From: Pseudomonadota bacterium
GTDB taxonomy: Bacteria > Pseudomonadota > Alphaproteobacteria > Azospirillales > Azospirillaceae
Direction of reading: 5' to 3'
Assembly: GCA_023423695.1 (NCBI GenBank)
Contig: JAFAFA010000120.1
Span: 4,451 to 68,450 of the forward strand
DNA: 64,000 nt
Under the pieces are notes generated by a model, which was not told the DNA's origin, made no database searches, and saw only the letters and a list, made by a program, of their open reading frames with translations. Below are positions 16,526-24,994 of the stretch, piece after piece. How positions within the stretch are numbered: position 1 is the stretch's first letter; the number at the start of each line of letters is the position of its first letter. A program made the translations under genes and the position numbers.

Positions 16526-17152
16526 TTATCCGGCCTCCATCAGAAGCCGGGTGAGATCGGCGACCGAACCGACCTCCAGCTTCTCCATCATGTTGTGCCG
16601 ATGGACCTCGACCGTCTTCAGGCTGAGGTTGATCTCGGCGGCGATCACCTTGTTCGGCTTCCCCGCCACTACGAGGTCGGCGACCTGCCGTTCGCGCGGC
16701 GTCAGGCGCGCAAGAAGCGATCGGACATCATCCTTGCGCGTCCGCTCCTCCCAGGCCCGACTGGACTTCTCCAGCCCTTCATAGACCCGGTCGAGGAGCA
16801 TCTGGTCGTTGAACGGCTTTTCGATAATGTCGACGGCGCCGGCCCGGAAGGCGCGCGCCGCCATCGGCACGTCGGCGTGCCCGGTGATGACCACGACCGC
16901 CAGCACCGACCCGGCACGGGCGAGCGTATCCTGCAGTTCCAGCCCGCTCATGCCCGGCATCCGCACGTCGGTGACGAGGCAGCCCGGCTGGTCCGGGCGG
17001 ACCGCGCGCAGGAATTCCTCGCCCGAGGCGAAGGACTCCACCGGCACCCCCAGCGCACCGATCAGCCAGGCCAGCGAGTGGCGCATCGCAGGGTCGTCGT
17101 CCACGACATAGACGATGCGGGATGCGACGGCGCGGTGCGTGTCAGCGTGCAT
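16526..17152 (-). CDS. ttrR: Response regulator TtrR (FixJ/NarL type)
   Basis: A 208-residue two-domain regulator. The receiver has the acidic pair in YVVDDDPAM, the phospho-acceptor Asp in LVTDVRMPGMSG, the Thr/Ser switch in VVVITGHADV and Lys in IEKPF. The C-terminal LuxR-type helix-turn-helix is LTPRERQVADLVVAGKPNKVIAAE with LSLKTVEVHRHNMM. The FixJ-like form is what TtrR shows in known ttr loci. It overlaps the end of ttrS by 11 bp, so the pair is cotranscribed, and it lies directly upstream of ttrB. Confidence 0.85.
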   Translation of the reverse strand: MHADTHRAVASRIVYVVDDDPAMRHSLAWLIGALGVPVESFASGEEFLRAVRPDQPGCLVTDVRMPGMSGLELQDTLARAGSVLAVVVITGHADVPMAARAFRAGAVDIIEKPFNDQMLLDRVYEGLEKSSRAWEERTRKDDVRSLLARLTPRERQVADLVVAGKPNKVIAAEINLSLKTVEVHRHNMMEKLEVGSVADLTRLLMEAG

Positions 17153-19043
17153 GGTGTTGCTCCTCGTTGCCGGCCGTATGCTGGTCGTGGGCGATGGATA
17201 GGGCGGCGGGCAGGACGAAGCGCATCACGGCGCCCCCGCCCGGATTGTCGGTGGCCCAGAGGTGGCCGCCATGAGCCTCCACGATGGTTCGGCAGATCGA
17301 CAGCCCCAACCCCATGCCGCCCGGCTTGGTGGTGAAGAAGGGATCGAACAGCCGCTCCCGCGCCTCTGCGGAAATCCCTTGCCCCTGGTCGGCCACCGCT
17401 ACCTCGACCCGGCCCTCCTCGTCCTGGCCCGTGCGGACGGTCACGGTCCGGGCGCTTCCGCCCGCCGTGTCGGCCGGACCGTCCTGCATCGCGTCGAGGG
17501 CGTTCTTGACCAGATTCAGCACGACCTGCTCGATCTGGACGCGATCGGCCAGCACGGGTGGAAGGCTGTCTGCGAGATCCCGGGCGATGACGATGCCGCC
17601 GCTGCGCGCCTGTCCCTCGCACAGGGCGAGGGCCGCATGGACGGCCTCATTGACGGATGTCGGCTCCAACTGGGATGCCCGCTTGCGCACGAAGTTGCGG
17701 ATGCGCGCAATGATCTGTCCGGCGCGGTCGGCCTGCTCCGCGATGGCCCGCGTGACCTCCGCCAGCTGCGCCGGCTCCGCCATTCCCGTCTCCAGCCGCC
17801 GGGTGCAGCCGCGGGCATAGTTGGCGATGGCCCCGAGGGGCTGGTTCAATTCATGGGCCAGATTGCTGGCCATCTCACCGAGAATGGAGAGACGGGCGAC
17901 ATGGTCCATCTCCTTCCGCCGTTCGCGGGCGCTTTCCTCGGCCCGGCGGCGCTCCGCCATCTCGTGGACGAGATCCCGGTTGGCGGTGCGAAGTTCGGCG
18001 GTGCGCACCTTGATCAGGTGCTCGACCCGCAGCGAATGGATCGCCCACCACAGCAGCGCCAGCGCGCCGACCGCCAGCCATTCCCAATGCTCGCGGGCGA
18101 TGTCGGTCAGCGAGACATCGCGCAGGTGGCGGTAGGGCCCGATGCGCAGGGTCCGGAACAGCGTGTGGACGGACTGGTAATCGAGCGGCACCGTCCAGCC
18201 GTCGTATCCTGCGGCCTTGGCCGCCGCGTGATCGGCGGGCATCTCGAACAGGGCCACGACGACCGCCTTCGCCAGATCCTCAGGCGTCGAGGCCAGCCGG
18301 GCCAGCGGCCAGTCCGGGTACAGATCGGTGGATACGGCGCAGTTGAAGCCCAGGTTCGTCTTCGGCGCCAGGATCCGGAAGCGTGCCGGGTCCACGCGGC
18401 CTTCCGCCGCCAGTTCCTCCAGCAGGCAAGCCCGCAGCACGCCGGCATCGACCGCGCCGTCCTGGACCGCGAAGGCGACGCGGTCCACGGGAAAGCCGGA
18501 AAAACGCAGCTCCTTCAAATCGCGATAGGGGTCGATCCCGGCCTTGAGCATCTCGCCCCAGGCGATCTGGAAGCCGCCGAAGGCGTCCGGGTCGCCGGCC
18601 AGGACGGTTCGCCCCTTGAGATCCGCCAGACCGCGGATGTCCGTGCGGTCGGCCCGGACGATGACCGTCGAACCGATCGACGCACCGGAAACCCCGGCTC
18701 GGGACGAATGCAGCGTGGCGACGCGCGTGACGCCGTAGCGTGCCTCGAGGTCCACATAGTTGCCGGTGTTGGTCAGCACGAAATCGAGGGTTCGGGCTTG
18801 GACGGCGGCGGCCATGCCGGGCAGATCCAGCGCCACCATCTCCGCCCCCCGCTCTGGGAACCGCTCGGCCAGATACCGCACGGTCGGTTCCCAGACGGCG
18901 TTCGCATGGTCGCCGCCCCGGTAGGCGAGCACGCCGACGCGGATGGGCGGCTCGGCGGCGGCCTCGCCCAATCCAACCCCGGCCCACAGGACGGCGACGG
19001 CCCCGGCCAGTATCAGGCGGCTCGGTCGAGGCATGGCGCGCAT
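17142..19043 (-). CDS. ttrS: Tetrathionate sensor histidine kinase TtrS
   Basis: A membrane kinase of about 633 residues. A signal or anchor segment (LILAGAVAVLWAGVGLG) leads into a periplasmic phosphonate-binding-like domain (IRVGVLAYRGG, DFVLTNTGNYVDLEARYG, DLKGRTVLAGDPDAFGGFQIAW), then a membrane helix (WLAVGALALLWWAIHSL), a coiled stretch and a HisKA domain with LAHELNQPLGAIANYARG. The ATPase domain has NLVKNALDAM, VADQGQGI and GGMGLGLSICRTIV. The periplasmic binding domain plus FixL-like kinase is the TtrS architecture. The start is set at ATG 19043, 5 bases after GAGG; ATG 19034 is an alternative. Confidence 0.85.
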   Translation of the reverse strand: MRAMPRPSRLILAGAVAVLWAGVGLGEAAAEPPIRVGVLAYRGGDHANAVWEPTVRYLAERFPERGAEMVALDLPGMAAAVQARTLDFVLTNTGNYVDLEARYGVTRVATLHSSRAGVSGASIGSTVIVRADRTDIRGLADLKGRTVLAGDPDAFGGFQIAWGEMLKAGIDPYRDLKELRFSGFPVDRVAFAVQDGAVDAGVLRACLLEELAAEGRVDPARFRILAPKTNLGFNCAVSTDLYPDWPLARLASTPEDLAKAVVVALFEMPADHAAAKAAGYDGWTVPLDYQSVHTLFRTLRIGPYRHLRDVSLTDIAREHWEWLAVGALALLWWAIHSLRVEHLIKVRTAELRTANRDLVHEMAERRRAEESARERRKEMDHVARLSILGEMASNLAHELNQPLGAIANYARGCTRRLETGMAEPAQLAEVTRAIAEQADRAGQIIARIRNFVRKRASQLEPTSVNEAVHAALALCEGQARSGGIVIARDLADSLPPVLADRVQIEQVVLNLVKNALDAMQDGPADTAGGSARTVTVRTGQDEEGRVEVAVADQGQGISAEARERLFDPFFTTKPGGMGLGLSICRTIVEAHGGHLWATDNPGGGAVMRFVLPAALSIAHDQHTAGNEEQHHAR

Positions 19044-19179
19044 CATTTCCTCGGGCAGGCGTGGAGACCGGAAACCGGGACGTCCGGCCGCACGCCTCGT
19101 CTGATGCGACGGCGCATGATGGACCCTCCCATCGTGCCGCGCATACACCCTTCCGCAGCCGCTTTCAAGCCGCGCGGCG

Positions 19180-20235
19180 TCAAACGCCGGCTGTCTCCGG
19201 GGCAAGCCTCCTGACCGGGCCGGTGCGCAGATCCTTCAGGATCTGCGCACCGACGGATCTCTCGCGCACGGCGCAGGCGTCGGTGCGCTTCCCCGTTCTC
19301 CTCGCCGCCGCGGCAGCCTTGACCGGCTCGGCCCCATGCAGTAGCACGACGACGCCGCGGCCCTCCTTGGCGACCTGCTCCATGGCGGACTGCAGCCCGC
19401 CGGCGCGGCCGGCGGCAACGTCCCCCAGCATGTCCTCCAGCAGGTTGAGCGTCTGCATGTGGACCGCCACCGGGCGGTCTCCCGAAATGTCGCCGCGCAC
19501 GAGCGCCACATGCTCCGCCCCGGTGACGGTATCGGCATAGACATAGGCCTGGAAATCGCCGCCATAGCGGCTGTCCAGCGTGCCGACGGCCCGTTGCTCG
19601 ACGATGGTCTCGGTGCGGCAGCGGTAGGCGATCAGATCGGCGATGGTGCCCACTTTCAAGCCGTGGACCCTGGCGAACCCCAGCAGATCCGGCAGGCGGG
19701 CCATGGTGCCGTCGTCGTTCATGATCTCGCAGATCACCGCCGCCGGAGAGAGGCCGGCGACGCGGGCGACGTCCACCGAGGCTTCCGTATGGCCGGCGCG
19801 CACCAGAATCCCGCCGTCGCGGGCAAGAAGCGGAAAGACATGGCCGGGGGTGGCGATATCGTCGGCGCTGGACAGGGGATCGATGGCGACCTGGATGGTG
19901 TGCGCGCGATCCGCGGCGGAGATGCCGGTGGTCACGCCTTCACGCGCCTCGATGGAGACGGTGAAGGCGGTCTGGTTGCGGGCGCCGTTGCGCTGCGTCA
20001 TCGGCGGCAGGCCAAGGCGCTCGACATGGCTCCGGTCCATGGCGAGGCAGATCAGCCCCCGCCCGTGTCTTGCCATGAAGTTCACGGCATCGGCCGTCGC
20101 GTGGCGGGCGGGAATCACGAGGTCGCCCTCGTTCTCCCGATCCTCGTCATCGACCAGGATGAACATGCGGCCCTGGCGCGCCTCTTCGAGGATGTCCTCA
20201 ATCGGCGACAGGCCGGAACTGGGGTTCGAGATCAT
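19180..20235 (-). CDS. ribB: 3,4-dihydroxy-2-butanone-4-phosphate synthase with degenerate GTP cyclohydrolase II domain
   Basis: A 351-residue RibBA-shaped protein. The N-terminal half (1-205) is an intact DHBP synthase, making the four-carbon riboflavin precursor from ribulose 5-phosphate: DDEDRENEGDL, FMARHGRGLICLAM, TGISAADRA, GHVFPLLARDGG, RAGHTEASVD and EIMNDDGTMAR are all there. The C-terminal half (205-345) keeps the outline of GTP cyclohydrolase II but lacks its Cys zinc ligands; VHMQTLNLLEDMLG stands where the conserved H-x-C segment should be. So it should supply only the RibB activity. It is at the end of a block encoding an FMN-dependent monooxygenase and flavin reductase, and may raise flavin supply. 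No FMN riboswitch is visible before it. Confidence 0.85.
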   Translation of the reverse strand: MISNPSSGLSPIEDILEEARQGRMFILVDDEDRENEGDLVIPARHATADAVNFMARHGRGLICLAMDRSHVERLGLPPMTQRNGARNQTAFTVSIEAREGVTTGISAADRAHTIQVAIDPLSSADDIATPGHVFPLLARDGGILVRAGHTEASVDVARVAGLSPAAVICEIMNDDGTMARLPDLLGFARVHGLKVGTIADLIAYRCRTETIVEQRAVGTLDSRYGGDFQAYVYADTVTGAEHVALVRGDISGDRPVAVHMQTLNLLEDMLGDVAAGRAGGLQSAMEQVAKEGRGVVVLLHGAEPVKAAAAARRTGKRTDACAVRERSVGAQILKDLRTGPVRRLAPETAGV

Positions 20236-20360
20236 GCGTGCTCCCTTGACCCGGTGATGCGCCTCTTCGATCAGGCGAGCGTCAGTTCAGCCTGCGCGAC
20301 GAGGTCACGGGGGATGTCGTGGCTGTCCAGAAGGACCTGCTTGAGCGTTCGGCCCGACGA

Positions 20361-21488
20361 TCAGTGCTTCAGGCGCGCGATGACGTTCCGGATTACGCGG
20401 CAGCAGTCCTCCAGTTCGGAAAGCAGGACGTATTCATCGACCTTGTGGGCGCGGTCGATGTCGCCCGGCCCGCAGATGATCGACGGGATACCCAGCTTTT
20501 CGAACAGGCCAGCTTCCGTCCCGTAGCTGACGGCCTTGACGGCCTCCCTGCCGGTCGCGGCGGTCATCAGGGCGGCAAGCTCGGAATCGGCGGGAAGCGC
20601 CATGCCGGGATATTCCGCGATCTGCTCCGCCGTGACCTTGAAGCCCTTTGCCTCCAGGTCTGCGGTCATCTCCAGCACGGGCGCGAACAGACCGGCGGGG
20701 GGAACGCCCGGAATCGCCCGCACCTCCATTTCGAAGGCGGCATGCTGCGGCGAGATGTTCAAGGCCTGTCCACCATTCACGATACCGACCTGAAGCGTCG
20801 AATAAGGCGGGGTGAACAGCGCGTTCCGGTCGGCCGTCTGGAGGCTTTCCGACTGCGCGACAGCCTTGGCCAGTAGGCCCGACAGGGCGTGGATGGCGTT
20901 CAGGCTGAGATCGGGGCGCGAGGAATGGCCCGCCGTGCCTTCCACCGAAACACGGGCCGCGGCCTTGCCCTTGTGCGCCAGGATCGGCGTCATGCCGCTG
21001 GGCTCGCCGACGATGCAGCCGAAGGGCAGGGCGCACAGGGACGGGATCTTCTCGATCATGTGCGGGACGCCTTTGCACCCGACCTCCTCGTCATAGGAGA
21101 AGGCGAAATGCAGCGGCCGTTCGAGCCGTTCCCCGGCGACCTCGGGAACGATCGCCATCGCCGCGGCCAGGAAGCCCTTCATGTCCGTGGTGCCGCGACC
21201 GTACAGGCGCTGGCCGTCCCGGCGCAGGACGAAGGGATCGGAGGTCCACCCCGAACCGCCGGCCGGAACGACGTCCATATGGCCCGACAGGATCAGGCCG
21301 GGCCGGTCCAGCGGCCCGAAACTGGCGAACAGGTTGGAGCGGTCGCCTTCCGGACCCGGAAGCTCCACCACGGCCGCGCCATGGCGGATGAAATACTCCT
21401 TCACATAGGAGACGATGGGGGCATTGGGTTTTCCCACGACGGAGGGAAAGCCGACCAGCCGGTCGAGAATTTCAGTGACACTGCTCAT
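20361..21488 (-). CDS. M20-family deacetylase/amidase (ArgE-like)
   Basis: A 375-residue di-zinc hydrolase of the ArgE/DapE/CPG2 group. Metal and catalytic motifs are LILSGHMDVVPAGG, LYGRGTTDMKGFLAAA, SYDEEVGCKG with the catalytic Glu pair, CIVGEPSG and the late His in DRAHKVDEY. The dimerisation domain lies in the middle (KGKAAARVSVEGTAGHSSRPDLS). Full arginine genes are absent, so this is more likely a catabolic amide hydrolase than housekeeping ArgE: it cleaves an acyl or amide bond in the compound processed by this locus. It sits 32 bp after the aldehyde dehydrogenase gene; 125 bp separate it from ribB. Confidence 0.82.
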   Translation of the reverse strand: MSSVTEILDRLVGFPSVVGKPNAPIVSYVKEYFIRHGAAVVELPGPEGDRSNLFASFGPLDRPGLILSGHMDVVPAGGSGWTSDPFVLRRDGQRLYGRGTTDMKGFLAAAMAIVPEVAGERLERPLHFAFSYDEEVGCKGVPHMIEKIPSLCALPFGCIVGEPSGMTPILAHKGKAAARVSVEGTAGHSSRPDLSLNAIHALSGLLAKAVAQSESLQTADRNALFTPPYSTLQVGIVNGGQALNISPQHAAFEMEVRAIPGVPPAGLFAPVLEMTADLEAKGFKVTAEQIAEYPGMALPADSELAALMTAATGREAVKAVSYGTEAGLFEKLGIPSIICGPGDIDRAHKVDEYVLLSELEDCCRVIRNVIARLKH

Positions 21489-21520
21489 GGAGGGGCTGCC
21501 TTTTGCAAGCGGGCGCCGCG

Positions 21521-22984
21521 TCAGATCGCGAGAAGGACGCTTTTCTGGCGGCGGTTGGCCTTGTACGCTTCTTTGCCGAGGTCCTTGCCGATGCCGGAGT
21601 TTTTGTAGCCGCCGGTCGGCAGGATATGGTCGCGGGACCGGCCGTAGCGGTTGACCCAGACGGTTCCCGCCTCCACGCGCTTGACGGCGCGCAGGGCCTG
21701 CGACAGATCGCTGGAATAGACCCCGGCGGCGAGCCCGTAGGTCGGATGGTCGCTGAGCGCGAAGGCCTCCTCCTCGTCCTCGAAGGTCTGCACCGTCAGG
21801 ACGGGTCCGAAGATCTCCTCAGTGAGGGCGGGGGAGGTCCGATCCACGGCGGTGAGGATCGTCGGTTCATAGAAATAGCCAGCCCGGTCCATGCGCCTGC
21901 CGCCCAGGACGCACTCGGCGCCGCCGGCGACCGCGGCATCGACGATGGTCTCGATGCGCTGGATTTGCCGTTCGGAGATGATGGGCGAATAATCGGTGGC
22001 GCTGTCCCAGGTCGGGCCGGCGCGATGGGCCGACATGGCGGTGCGCAGAGCGGCGACCAGCGGCTCGGCGACCTTGCGGTCCACCAGGACGCGGGTGCCG
22101 GCGACGCAGGTCTGGCCGGCATTGATCAGAATGCCGCGGGCGATGCAGGCGGCGGCCATCCCGATGTCGGCCGACGCGAAGACGATCTGCGGGCTCTTGC
22201 CGCCGAGTTCGAGCGTGACCGGCTTGATCTGGGTCGCGGCGATGGTCTTGAGGATGGAGCCGCCGGCCAGGGTCGATCCGGTGAAGCTGACCTTGGCGAT
22301 GTCCGGATGGCCGATCAGCGACACGCCGGTCGTCAGCCCGTCGCCGAGGACGATGTTGACGATGCCCGCCGGAATGCCGGCGCGGACGGACAGTTCCGCC
22401 AGATGGAGCGTCGAGAACGGCGTCATTTCGGATGGCTTCAGCACCACGGCGTTGCCCGCAGCGAGCGCCGGTCCCAGCTTCCAGCCTGCCATGGACAGCG
22501 GCACGTTCCAGGGCGTGATGGCGCCGACGACCCCGTAGGGTTCGCTGAGGATCATGCCGAGATGCTGGCCGTCGGTCGGAACGACGTCACCGCCCTCCTT
22601 GTCGGCCAGTTCCGCGAAGAAGCGGATCTGCTCGGCCGTCACCGCGACGTCGATGGAGACGGACTGCGAGATCGGACGGGCGGAGGCCAGGGATTCCAGC
22701 CGGCCCAGGGTTTCGGCCTCGGCCTCGATCAGGTTCGCCCAGCGATGCAGCGCCTCCGTCCGCTGGCGCGGACGGCAGGTCGACCAGCCGCTGGTCTTCA
22801 GCGCGGCTTTCGCCGCCGCGACCGCCCGCTCGACGAGTTCGGCATCGGCGATCGGGCATTCGGCGAAGCGAACGGCATCCGACGGACGGAGCAGCGCCAT
22901 CCCGCCGTCGCCGTTCACGTATGTGCCGCCGATCCAATGCCCAGCCGGAAGCTGGACCTGATCCGGATTGAAAGAGCGTGCCAT
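21521..22984 (-). CDS. NAD(P)-dependent aldehyde dehydrogenase
   Basis: A 487-residue ALDH-superfamily enzyme oxidising an aldehyde to the acid. The oxyanion Asn is in TPWNVPL (160), the cofactor segment is VVLKPSEMTPF and VSFTGSTLAG, the general base Glu259 is in LELGGKSPQ and the nucleophile Cys293 in NAGQTCVAG. ATG 22984 gives a normal-length protein; an open frame upstream has no homology. In this block it likely oxidises the aldehyde released when the FMN monooxygenase cleaves its substrate. Confidence 0.9.
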   Translation of the reverse strand: MARSFNPDQVQLPAGHWIGGTYVNGDGGMALLRPSDAVRFAECPIADAELVERAVAAAKAALKTSGWSTCRPRQRTEALHRWANLIEAEAETLGRLESLASARPISQSVSIDVAVTAEQIRFFAELADKEGGDVVPTDGQHLGMILSEPYGVVGAITPWNVPLSMAGWKLGPALAAGNAVVLKPSEMTPFSTLHLAELSVRAGIPAGIVNIVLGDGLTTGVSLIGHPDIAKVSFTGSTLAGGSILKTIAATQIKPVTLELGGKSPQIVFASADIGMAAACIARGILINAGQTCVAGTRVLVDRKVAEPLVAALRTAMSAHRAGPTWDSATDYSPIISERQIQRIETIVDAAVAGGAECVLGGRRMDRAGYFYEPTILTAVDRTSPALTEEIFGPVLTVQTFEDEEEAFALSDHPTYGLAAGVYSSDLSQALRAVKRVEAGTVWVNRYGRSRDHILPTGGYKNSGIGKDLGKEAYKANRRQKSVLLAI

Positions 22985-23089
22985 GGGACGGCCACCATTT
23001 CCTTGAACTGTTGGATGGGCCCCGCCGCCTGGAGCGGCGTCGGCCCCCTTGCGCCGGCACTCCCGCCCGCCGGCGTTCCCATTCCCCGG

Positions 23090-23116
23090 CATGCCCGGAC
23101 GGTCGGTCCGGGCATG
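23090..23116. terminator. Hairpin between the SSS transporter gene and the aldehyde dehydrogenase gene
   Basis: A perfect 11-bp stem CATGCCCGGAC / GTCCGGGCATG with a 5-base loop lies in the 181-bp gap between the SSS symporter and the downstream aldehyde dehydrogenase. It is not followed by a T run, so it is more likely a partial terminator or mRNA processing block that lowers expression of downstream genes. Confidence 0.45.
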
Positions 23117-23165
23117 GGAGACTCTGGATGAAATGCGGAGCGGGCGGGGCGGGAGCCCGGCGGGC

Positions 23166-24641
23166 TCAGGCTTCCTTGACGCGCCGGCTGCCCACACCCG
23201 CGAGATTGCGGGTGAGCAGTGTCACGACCACCAGCGTCATGACATTGAGGACGAGCGCGACGATGCCGACGTTGAGATCGGTGAGCGGCGCGGGCAGGAA
23301 GGGGAACAGCCCGGCGACCGTGCTCTTGGTCATGGACACCCAGGCGACGGTCGCCTCGCCGACGACGATGCTGGCGAAGGCGGCCGGCCGCGTGACCGGG
23401 TTGTTGCGCAGCAGGCTCATCGCCAGCACGGGGAACAGCTGCGTCACGAAGGCATAGGCCATGAGAAGAAGCGAGACGATGGTGTCGCCGCCGCCGAGCG
23501 TGAAGTAGACCGTCACCAGCATGATGCAGGGCGTCATGAGCTTCGCGACCAGGCTGATGTGCGCATCGTCGGATTGCGGACGCATGGCGCGGTAGATGTT
23601 GTTGGAAACCAGCGTCGCCGCCGTCACCAGGATCATAGAGCCGGGGACCAGCGCTGTCAGGACACCCGCCGCGCCGATCACGCCGACGAACCAGGGATCG
23701 AAGGTCTGCAGCGAGATCTTGAACAGGGCCAGATCGATCTCGCTTCCCTTGAGGTCGGGCACCTGGAGAACCGCGGCGAAGCCGACGAAGAAGATGAACA
23801 GCAGCATCAGCTGGTAGATGGGAAGAATGTAGGCGTTCTTGCGCAGGGCGTCCTCATGCTTCGCGGCGAAGGTCGCCGTGAACATGTGGGGCCACATGTA
23901 GAAGCCCAGAGTCGACAGCAGCACCGTCGAGACCAGCCAGGTCGGGCTCAGCCCGACGTCGGGCAGGGCCAGGAAGCCGGGCTTTGCCTGCTCGATCGCC
24001 TCGAACATCGGGCCGATGCCGCCGTAGTAATGGAAGGGCAGGTAAAGGCCGAGGAAGACCGCGACGAACATCACGAGAATGTCCTTCACGACCGAGGTCC
24101 AGGCCGATCCATGGATGCCCGAGACGAACACATAGACGGCGACGATGGTCGCGCCGATCCAGATGCCCTGCGTCGAGGAGATGGCCGAATAGGAGGCGAC
24201 GTTGATGATGATCCCCAGCCCCTTGAGCTGGAGGACCAGATAGGGGATCAGGGCGACGACGCCGACGATGGCGACCAGCACGCCCAGCGCCTTGCTGTTG
24301 TACTTGGTGGCGAAGAAATCCGGCTGCGACAGCAGCTTCTTCTCATTGGCGTAGCGCCAGACCGGCGGAAGCAGCCAGTAGGACAGGACGAAGCACAGGC
24401 TTCCGTAGCCGAGCATGTAGTAAGCCGGCGCGCCCTTGCCGTAGGCGTAGCCGCTGCCGCCGAGGAAGACGAAGGTCGTGTAGATCTCGCCGGCCATCAG
24501 CAGGAAGATGATGATCGAGCCAAATCCGCGTCCGCCGACGGCCCACTGCTCGAGGCTCATGTCCTTGCCGTGGCGGGCCCGCAGGCCGAGCGCGAGGGCA
24601 ACCAGAAAGATGCCGAAGATGAAGAAAAGCGCGCTGTTCAT
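23166..24641 (-). CDS. Sodium:solute symporter (SSS family)
   Basis: A 491-residue integral membrane protein with about 13 hydrophobic segments and the SSS-family signatures: GEIYTTFVFLGGSGYAYGKG near the start, QPDFFATKYNSKALG, GIWIGATIVAVYVFVSGIHGSAWTSVVKD (read in pieces) and LVPGSMILVTAATLVSNNIY. It imports an organic solute with Na+. The start overlaps the end of the DUF3311 gene by 4 bp. Pairing with a small DUF3311 protein is standard for one SSS subgroup, and the block suggests it carries the monooxygenase substrate or a breakdown product. Confidence 0.88.
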   Translation of the reverse strand: MNSALFFIFGIFLVALALGLRARHGKDMSLEQWAVGGRGFGSIIIFLLMAGEIYTTFVFLGGSGYAYGKGAPAYYMLGYGSLCFVLSYWLLPPVWRYANEKKLLSQPDFFATKYNSKALGVLVAIVGVVALIPYLVLQLKGLGIIINVASYSAISSTQGIWIGATIVAVYVFVSGIHGSAWTSVVKDILVMFVAVFLGLYLPFHYYGGIGPMFEAIEQAKPGFLALPDVGLSPTWLVSTVLLSTLGFYMWPHMFTATFAAKHEDALRKNAYILPIYQLMLLFIFFVGFAAVLQVPDLKGSEIDLALFKISLQTFDPWFVGVIGAAGVLTALVPGSMILVTAATLVSNNIYRAMRPQSDDAHISLVAKLMTPCIMLVTVYFTLGGGDTIVSLLLMAYAFVTQLFPVLAMSLLRNNPVTRPAAFASIVVGEATVAWVSMTKSTVAGLFPFLPAPLTDLNVGIVALVLNVMTLVVVTLLTRNLAGVGSRRVKEA

Positions 24642-24859
24642 TCCCGGCCCCCTTCGACCGTGGCCCGGTCATGGACACCCGCGACCTTGTCGGCGAAATA
24701 GATGCAGGCCATGACGGCCGAGGTGGCGACCAGCATCAGCGAGAACCAGCCGAGCAGGAACGGCATCCCCAGAATGAAGGGGCGCACCTCGTTCATCACC
24801 AGTGGGGTGACGAGCACGCCGCAGATCGGTATGAGACTGAGCAGGTGTATTGGTCTCAA
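24638..24859 (-). CDS. DUF3311-type small membrane protein, SSS companion
   Basis: A 73-residue protein with two hydrophobic helices (LLSLIPICGVLVTPLV and GWFSLMLVATSAVMACIYF) separated by the conserved ILGMPFLLGW. Small proteins of this type are encoded directly before SSS symporters and probably act as a second subunit. I set the start at TTG 24859 because GGAGG lies 6 bases before it; a GTG at 24871 would place that ribosome site inside the gene. It overlaps the symporter gene by 4 bp. Confidence 0.75.
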   Translation of the reverse strand: MRPIHLLSLIPICGVLVTPLVMNEVRPFILGMPFLLGWFSLMLVATSAVMACIYFADKVAGVHDRATVEGGRE

Positions 24860-24994
24860 GTTTTCCTCCACTGTTTTTGAGTTCTGCGAAGTTCAGGCAG
24901 CCCCGCTCTTCGCGGCGGGTTGTCCGAGACGTTCGGAGGGGAGAAAGGCGAGTGCGATTGAAGCGGGCGCCGTACGGCCGGCACCCGGAGCCGG

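Noticed and set aside
19180..19620. GTP cyclohydrolase II activity for the C-terminal half of RibB
   Set aside because: The zinc-binding Cys residues and the neighbouring catalytic segment are missing.
19180..20360. FMN riboswitch before ribB
   Set aside because: The 125 bp upstream shows none of the conserved RFN sequence blocks.
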